The notes under the pieces: model-generated
Told to the model about the DNA's origin: nothing
What the model saw: only the letters and a program-made list of their open reading frames with translations
Database searches by the model: none
Shown: piece by piece, positions 60,081 to 64,000 of the stretch
How positions within the stretch are numbered: the first letter of the stretch is position 1
Layout of the letters: each line of letters opens with the position of its first letter
NCBI GenBank assembly: GCA_017616735.1
Contig: JAFZXP010000010.1
Coordinates: 1-64,000, forward strand
Direction of reading: 5' to 3'
DNA: 64,000 nt
Source: Bacteroidales bacterium
GTDB lineage: Bacteria > Bacteroidota > Bacteroidia > Bacteroidales > F082
Position numbers and translations under genes: made by a program

Positions 60081-61424
60081 ATGAGTAATAAAGAGAGTTT
60101 CGGATCCAAGTTTGGAATCATAGCGGCGGCGGCAGGTTCCGCCATCGGATTGGGTAATATTTACCGTTTCCCGTGTGAGGCGGGTGCCAATGGCGGCGGT
60201 GCGTTTTTCCTTGTCTATTTATGCATTGTGCTGCTTTTGGGATTACCTTTGATGGTTACCGAGTTTACTATTGGACGGCGCTCGGGCAAAAATCCGGTAG
60301 GCGCGTTCAAAGCGTTGGCTCCGGGAACAAAAGGCTGGGGCACAATAGGCTACATGGGCGTGATTTGTGCGTTTCTTATCCTCGCATTCTACTGCACCGT
60401 GGCAGGATGGACCATCGACGCGGTCGGTAAGTCCATCATCAATTATTATCACGACTTGGATAAGGTTACGATTCAAACAGATTTCAACAACCTGATGAAT
60501 GAGTCATGGCAGCCTATCCTCAGCGAGGGAATCTTCATCTTCCTAACAGCTTTTATCATTATAAAAGGTGTGACGAAAGGCATTGAGAAATACTCGAAAA
60601 TCCTCATGCCAATCCTTTTTGGAATTTTGATCATACTCGGCATCAAATCGCTGACTTTGCCAGGTGCTGCTGATGGTATAGAGTTTTTCCTAAAACCTGA
60701 TTTCTCAAAAATCACGGGTAAGGTTCTCATCAACGCACTCGGTCAGGCATTCTTCTCGTTGAGTCTGGGAATGGGCTGTTTGATAACCTACGGCTCGTAC
60801 ATCGCTAAGAATGACAACCTCACCTCTACCGCTTTTATGGTGTGCATCAGCGACACTCTCATCGCGGTTTTAGCGGGCATCGTCATCTTCCCTGCGGCAT
60901 TCTCGTTCGGCATCCGTCCTGAAGCCGGCAACGAATTGGCGTTTGTCACTCTGCCGATGCTTTTCGATCAAATGACCGGAGGATATTTCTTCTGCCTGAT
61001 TTTCTTCCTGCTTCTGACAATCGCAGCCCTCACCTCCTCTATCTCATTGCTGGAAGTGCCTGTTTTGTATCTCACCGAGCAGTTGCATATAAGCCGTAAA
61101 AAAGCCACTATTTACTCGGCAATCGGAGCGTTTATTCTGTGTGTGATTTCAAGCGAAAGTCTGCACAGCGGCTCAATTTTGAAATTATTTGGATTAAGTG
61201 TTTTCGACGCCCTCGATGCGTTCACCTCAACATTCCTGATGACCATCGGCGGCTTGTTAACAGTTGTATTCCTCGGCTGGAAGATGAAGAAATCCGATTT
61301 CATGGATGAATATACCAACGGCGGCACCGTCAGCATGGGATTGAGAAGAATCATGTATTTCATCATTAAATTCTTGGCACCAGTAGCTATTACAGTGATT
61401 TTGATTACACAATTCATTAAATAA
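60081..61424 (+). CDS. Neurotransmitter:sodium symporter (SNF) family transporter
   Basis: 447 residues with the LeuT-fold signature GSAIGLGNIYRFPCEAGANGG at the first helix (shown in part by its first 20 residues, GSAIGLGNIYRFPCEAGANG) and about eleven to twelve membrane helices. The Na+-binding helix 1 unwinding motif GNIYRFP and helix 8 SLSLGMGCLITYGSY-type segments are present. It imports amino acids (Trp/Leu/Tyr types are common) with sodium. The ATG at 60081 is preferred to a TTG at 60069. Eleven-helix members are frequent in bacteria; I cannot set the substrate. Confidence 0.93.
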   Translation: MSNKESFGSKFGIIAAAAGSAIGLGNIYRFPCEAGANGGGAFFLVYLCIVLLLGLPLMVTEFTIGRRSGKNPVGAFKALAPGTKGWGTIGYMGVICAFLILAFYCTVAGWTIDAVGKSIINYYHDLDKVTIQTDFNNLMNESWQPILSEGIFIFLTAFIIIKGVTKGIEKYSKILMPILFGILIILGIKSLTLPGAADGIEFFLKPDFSKITGKVLINALGQAFFSLSLGMGCLITYGSYIAKNDNLTSTAFMVCISDTLIAVLAGIVIFPAAFSFGIRPEAGNELAFVTLPMLFDQMTGGYFFCLIFFLLLTIAALTSSISLLEVPVLYLTEQLHISRKKATIYSAIGAFILCVISSESLHSGSILKLFGLSVFDALDAFTSTFLMTIGGLLTVVFLGWKMKKSDFMDEYTNGGTVSMGLRRIMYFIIKFLAPVAITVILITQFIK

Positions 61425-61435
61425 CAATTTCTCTC

Positions 61436-61546
61436 GTCATTTCGAGTGGAGCGAAGCGGAATCGAGACCTGAGCGAAGCGAAAGCTTTCGCCAAAGGCGA
61501 AAAAATCTCCGAGCTTTCTCCACTCCCTTCAGTCGGTCGAAATGAC
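61436..61546. repeat. GTCATTTCGA element, intergenic copy 3
   Basis: 111 bases bounded by GTCATTTCGA and TCGAAATGAC, with internal GCGAAGC and TTTCGCC...GGCGAAA arms. It lies 12 bases after the SNF stop and 20 before the ComEA-like gene, which itself contains two related copies. Confidence 0.88.
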
Positions 61547-61565
61547 GACAAACTAAATAAAATTT

Positions 61566-62405
61566 ATGGAAACCGACAATTTCAAGCGTTTTATGACCTT
61601 TTCGCGCGGCGAGCGCATTGCAATCATCACCATCGTCTCGATGATTGTTATCATATTGATTGCCAAATACATAATCATCAACAATCCTCCAAAAAGAGAT
61701 TATTTCAAGCATGATTTGGATTCGATAATAGCTAGGCGGGAGGCGGTTTTGGATTCGGTGAGGAGAGCGGATTCTTTAGCTAAAGAGACAGCCAAAGCGA
61801 ATAAGATTTTTTCACCTGGTGAAAGCTCTCGCAAGCTCGGGTCTCGCTACGCTCGGAATGACAAAAAGAAGCACGCAAAAACAAAAGAAACAGCGGAAAA
61901 AAGAACTATTGATGACAGCGTTGGCAAGAGATTTATTCGCCAAGCGAATGCTTTCGCAAGCTCAGGTCTCCACTCCGCTCCATTACATTCCGCTTCGGTC
62001 GAAATGACAGCCATAATCGATTTGAACACCGCCGACACCACTCTTTTGAAACAACTTCCAGGAATTGGCGGTGCTTACGCAAAATGGATTGTAAACTATC
62101 GCGAGAAATTGGGCGGATACTGCGAAACAGAGCAGCTGCTGGAGGTTTATCGCATGGACACCGCGCGCTACGGCGGCATCAAAGACCACGTAAAAATTGA
62201 CTCGACTTTTACTCCTAATAAATTGAAAATCAATTACGACACTTTTAAAGTGCTTTTGAAACATCCATATCTGGAATACGACGATGTCAAAAGAATCGTA
62301 AATTATCGCGAACACAAGGGCTTAATTACATCGTGGGAACAACTGGTTAAAATTGTTGGCGATGGAATTAAGCCAAAATTGAGATATTATGTTGATTATC
62401 TGTAA
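61566..62405 (+). CDS. ComEA-like helix-hairpin-helix protein with repeat-derived segments
   Basis: 279 residues: one membrane helix (about 17-37, AIITIVSMIVIILIAKYIII), a charged linker, then two helix-hairpin-helix DNA-binding units (about 150-210, DLNTADTTLLKQLPGIG; about 220-279). ComEA proteins bind incoming DNA in natural transformation; Bacteroidota often carry anchored homologues. Residues about 81-99 (FSPGESSRKLGSRYARND) and 123-148 (ending SVEMT) are encoded by two diverged GTCATTTCGA elements in frame, so the linker has been built partly from repeats. The DNA-binding part is intact. Confidence 0.85.
   Translation: METDNFKRFMTFSRGERIAIITIVSMIVIILIAKYIIINNPPKRDYFKHDLDSIIARREAVLDSVRRADSLAKETAKANKIFSPGESSRKLGSRYARNDKKKHAKTKETAEKRTIDDSVGKRFIRQANAFASSGLHSAPLHSASVEMTAIIDLNTADTTLLKQLPGIGGAYAKWIVNYREKLGGYCETEQLLEVYRMDTARYGGIKDHVKIDSTFTPNKLKINYDTFKVLLKHPYLEYDDVKRIVNYREHKGLITSWEQLVKIVGDGIKPKLRYYVDYL
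61804..61862. repeat. GTCATTTCGA element, in-frame copy in the ComEA-like gene (first)
   Basis: On the minus strand it reads GTCATTCCGAGCGTAGCG, then AGACCCGAGC, then TTTCACCAGGTGAAA: the first half of the intergenic element. It is open on the plus strand and adds about 19 codons. Confidence 0.85.
61930..62008. repeat. GTCATTTCGA element, in-frame copy in the ComEA-like gene (second)
   Basis: 79 bases in the same orientation as the first copy, with GTCATTTCGACCGAAGCGG at one end and ATTCGCTTGGCGAAT at the other. It adds about 26 codons without a stop. Confidence 0.85.
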
Positions 62406-62452
62406 TTTACTCCAATTCAATATCGTAATGATGAGATGTTAAAAATTATTTG

Positions 62453-62460
62453 TATATTTG
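62453..62460 (+). promoter_or_regulatory. -7 box of the gene at 62484
   Basis: TATATTTG, 23 bases before the ATG at 62484, showing that the true gene start is here and not at later internal ATG codons. Confidence 0.55.
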
Positions 62461-62483
62461 CAACGAGAAAAATAGTATAAATT

Positions 62484-63377
62484 ATGAACAACGCAGAGTT
62501 TTGGGCATCTGTTAATGGCATCATTTCGGATGGTTTCACGCCTGAAGGTTTGCAAAAATTGGATAGTTATGCAGAACAACAATTCGATTAAGCGAGAGCA
62601 AAGCGAACTTGTTTGTTCTGCCGAGCGAGAGAATTGTGGCGCAAAGCGCAATTCATCAGCGGAAGGTTGGTATATCAACGATTTTCACCGCGCGAACAGC
62701 ATGGCTGCTCAACGGGAGGTCCAACGCATGTCATTGCATCCCTACTCGCGGGAGCAAAAGCTGGAACAGATAGCGAGCCTCAGGCAGCACTCGGCGATTT
62801 CAAAAGAGAGTGTCAACTTGGAGCGCAGCAGGAAGCAGTAATTGAGCAATGGGCAAAACGTGTCTATTGCTGGTATGACAATGTTGATCAGTTCCTTGCA
62901 GTTACATTTGGATATCAATTAGCCGAAGGAGGCGAAGCCATTGTTTATGACCATGGTTCAACACTTATCAAATCCATTGGGTTGGATTATTTCATACAGC
63001 CCATTTTTGCCCTTGACAGAATAACTTTGCACAACGCCTATTTTCCTGAAACGGCAATGACTGTTTTGGGCTTCGGACGAACTAATGATGGCGATTTTAA
63101 AGTAATCGTCGAACAACCATTTATTGAAGGTTCGCATGTTTCTGACGAGGAGATTGCTGCATTCGCTCAAAAACTGGGTTTCAATCTGATAAATCCTAAA
63201 AATTGGACTTTTGCCACTTCCGAGATTTATTTGAGCGACCTTCACGATGAGAATGTGATTCGCTCAAAGGAAGGAAATATTTTTGTTGTTGATTGCGATA
63301 TCAGGATAAACACGCCAGCGTTGAAATGCGGAGGAATACGCAGTTTGACTACTGATGTGGCAGTCATGAATTTCTGA
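62484..63377 (+). pseudogene. Polyvalent-type kinase-domain gene split by a repeat-borne stop
   Basis: The frame starts at 62484 (MNNAEFWASVNGIISDGFTP), meets TAA at 62589-62591, and continues in the same frame to 63377. After about 25 foreign codons the sequence resumes as VYQRFSPREQHGC, GGPTHVIASLLAG and a kinase-like domain (FGYQLAEGGEAIVYDHGSTL; LIKSIGLDYF; a terminal SDLHDENVI catalytic-type loop; VVDCDIRI metal Asp). This fits the serine/threonine/tyrosine kinase-like domain of phage and conjugative-element polyvalent proteins. It is either a recent pseudogene, or expressed as a shorter protein from a start inside the repeat. Role unknown. Confidence 0.6.
62589..62664. repeat. Insertion-like segment inside the kinase-domain gene
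   Basis: About 76 bases with AGCGAGAGCAAAGCGAAC, GAGCGAGAGAATTGTGG and AATTG-GGCGCAAAGCG-CAATT elements, unlike the coding sequence around it. The boundaries are approximate. It supplies the in-frame TAA. Confidence 0.55.
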
Positions 63378-63379
63378 TC

Positions 63380-64000
63380 TTATTTCCGCTTCTCAACAAA
63401 GATTTGTTGTCGGTTGAGACTAAATGTGAACACGCAATTATAAGCTATACTGAGCACACTGAAACTATCCATGTCAGCAGAACGATAAAGAAGGAAATTG
63501 CAGATGTCAGTCGGTGTGATAAACGGATTGTCTGGCAGATGTGAATGCATTGTCATTCTAACTTCTTCGCCATTATCTTTTGTCGGGATAGCTATCAATG
63601 AATTATGATATTTGCGGAAAGCAATCGGCTCCAGATTTTCGTCACAATCAATAGAATAATCATTTCCGAAAGGTATCAGATCATGCTTAATAGTTCCTTG
63701 AAGGAAATACATCCTTATGAGGTGGTCATTAATTTCAATAATATCAAGATTTGGAGAACCAAATAACTTTGATGCAAACTGCATCTTATCGCCATATTTG
63801 CGGATAGCTTTATTAATCAGAGTATTATTTCTAATCCACAAAATTCTCTCCTCCTCTGAAATCGGACGGATAGAATCAAAGACATAAGCTTCGTCGCTAA
63901 GAGTGCTGACACGGTATTCAAGCACACAATTTTCGTCGTTTCTGTCAAAGAAAACAACTACCCAGGTATTGTCATCAGGCTGGTATGTAACACTGCCGCC
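63380..64000 (-). CDS. Hypothetical protein, 5' end beyond the window
   Basis: Open from the right edge (64000) to the stop at 63380; no start codon needs to be assumed inside the window, and the frame continues through VTYQPDDNTWVVVFFDRNDE upstream of a GTG at 63925. At least 206 residues. It has no signal or membrane segment in the visible part. I do not recognise the family; it contains DFLLYRS-like and DDNTWVVVFF beta-rich segments. Its stop is 3 bases from that of the convergent kinase-domain gene. Confidence 0.7.
   Translation of the reverse strand, partial: GGSVTYQPDDNTWVVVFFDRNDENCVLEYRVSTLSDEAYVFDSIRPISEEERILWIRNNTLINKAIRKYGDKMQFASKLFGSPNLDIIEINDHLIRMYFLQGTIKHDLIPFGNDYSIDCDENLEPIAFRKYHNSLIAIPTKDNGEEVRMTMHSHLPDNPFITPTDICNFLLYRSADMDSFSVLSIAYNCVFTFSLNRQQIFVEKRK

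Noticed and set aside
62515..62841. 108-codon open frame overlapping the kinase-domain gene
   Set aside because: It lies in a different frame from the family match and consists largely of translated repeat (EQSELVCSAERE-like).

Overview
The window reads as chromosomal DNA of a Bacteroidales bacterium (phylum Bacteroidota), probably an uncultured gut or rumen lineage rather than the genus Bacteroides itself. The support is: promoters of the TAnnTTTG type, some with TTTG about 20 bases upstream; lipoproteins with short signal peptides; a TonB receptor with partner DUF5689 lipoproteins; a fused MurF-alanine racemase; Kdo/LPS genes; Omp28 and DUF6029 proteins; and a gingipain-like C25 protease with a type IX secretion tail. 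Base composition is even and mid-GC except for a low-GC patch near 38.2-39.0 kb.

Layout. 0-15 kb is housekeeping: thiL, uvrC, recQ, an LPS pair (kdsD-lptB, then waaA), an M16 peptidase, and a tightly overlapping dpm1-pyrC-YwqK lipoprotein-tadA operon. 14.5-21.8 kb is an envelope locus: TonB receptor plus two DUF5689 lipoproteins, divergent from a secreted endonuclease/exonuclease/phosphatase enzyme, suggesting uptake of a nucleic-acid or phosphoester substrate. 21.9-30.8 kb holds murF-alr, pdxA, a dCMP deaminase with a kinase-like N-terminus, a LOG-family enzyme, an M20 amidohydrolase, a DUF4424-YARHG protein and manA. 30.8-34.0 kb is a thioredoxin-like/DUF6029/Omp28 export cluster ending at an initiator tRNA. 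34.2-38.2 kb is era, der, an S4 protein and queA.

38.2-41.3 kb is the most unusual part: an orphan AT-rich gene with a 70-base hairpin at the start of its leader, a candidate small RNA antisense to its 3' end, a FISUMP lipoprotein with a small exported partner, and a structured RNA of about 290 nt that looks like 6S RNA. 41.3-50.6 kb carries a prenyl synthase with an MMPL exporter, then an ABC-2/HlyD/TolC export operon (no ATPase gene) divergent from an AraC regulator. 50.6-64 kb has pssA, the C25 protease, a GH3 glycosidase, a deacetylase-like/FemAB-like/upp group, an SNF symporter, a ComEA-like protein, and a kinase-domain gene of the polyvalent type that is split by a repeat.

The strongest signal that ordinary annotation would miss is a set of small repeats. 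(1) Short palindromes with constant GTAGAGAC/GTCTCTAC arms and variable self-complementary cores sit in frame inside pyrC, queA and the GH3 gene. (2) Longer elements with GTCATTTCGA/TCGAAATGAC ends occur between genes, and partial copies lie in frame inside the ComEA-like gene. (3) Seven-base tandem arrays, several arranged as inverted pairs, fill many gene junctions and supply the stop codons of at least five genes; the heptads carry stop triplets and cycle through all reading frames. Together these resemble the Rickettsia palindromic-element phenomenon (repeats becoming protein) combined with an intergenic stop and hairpin cassette.
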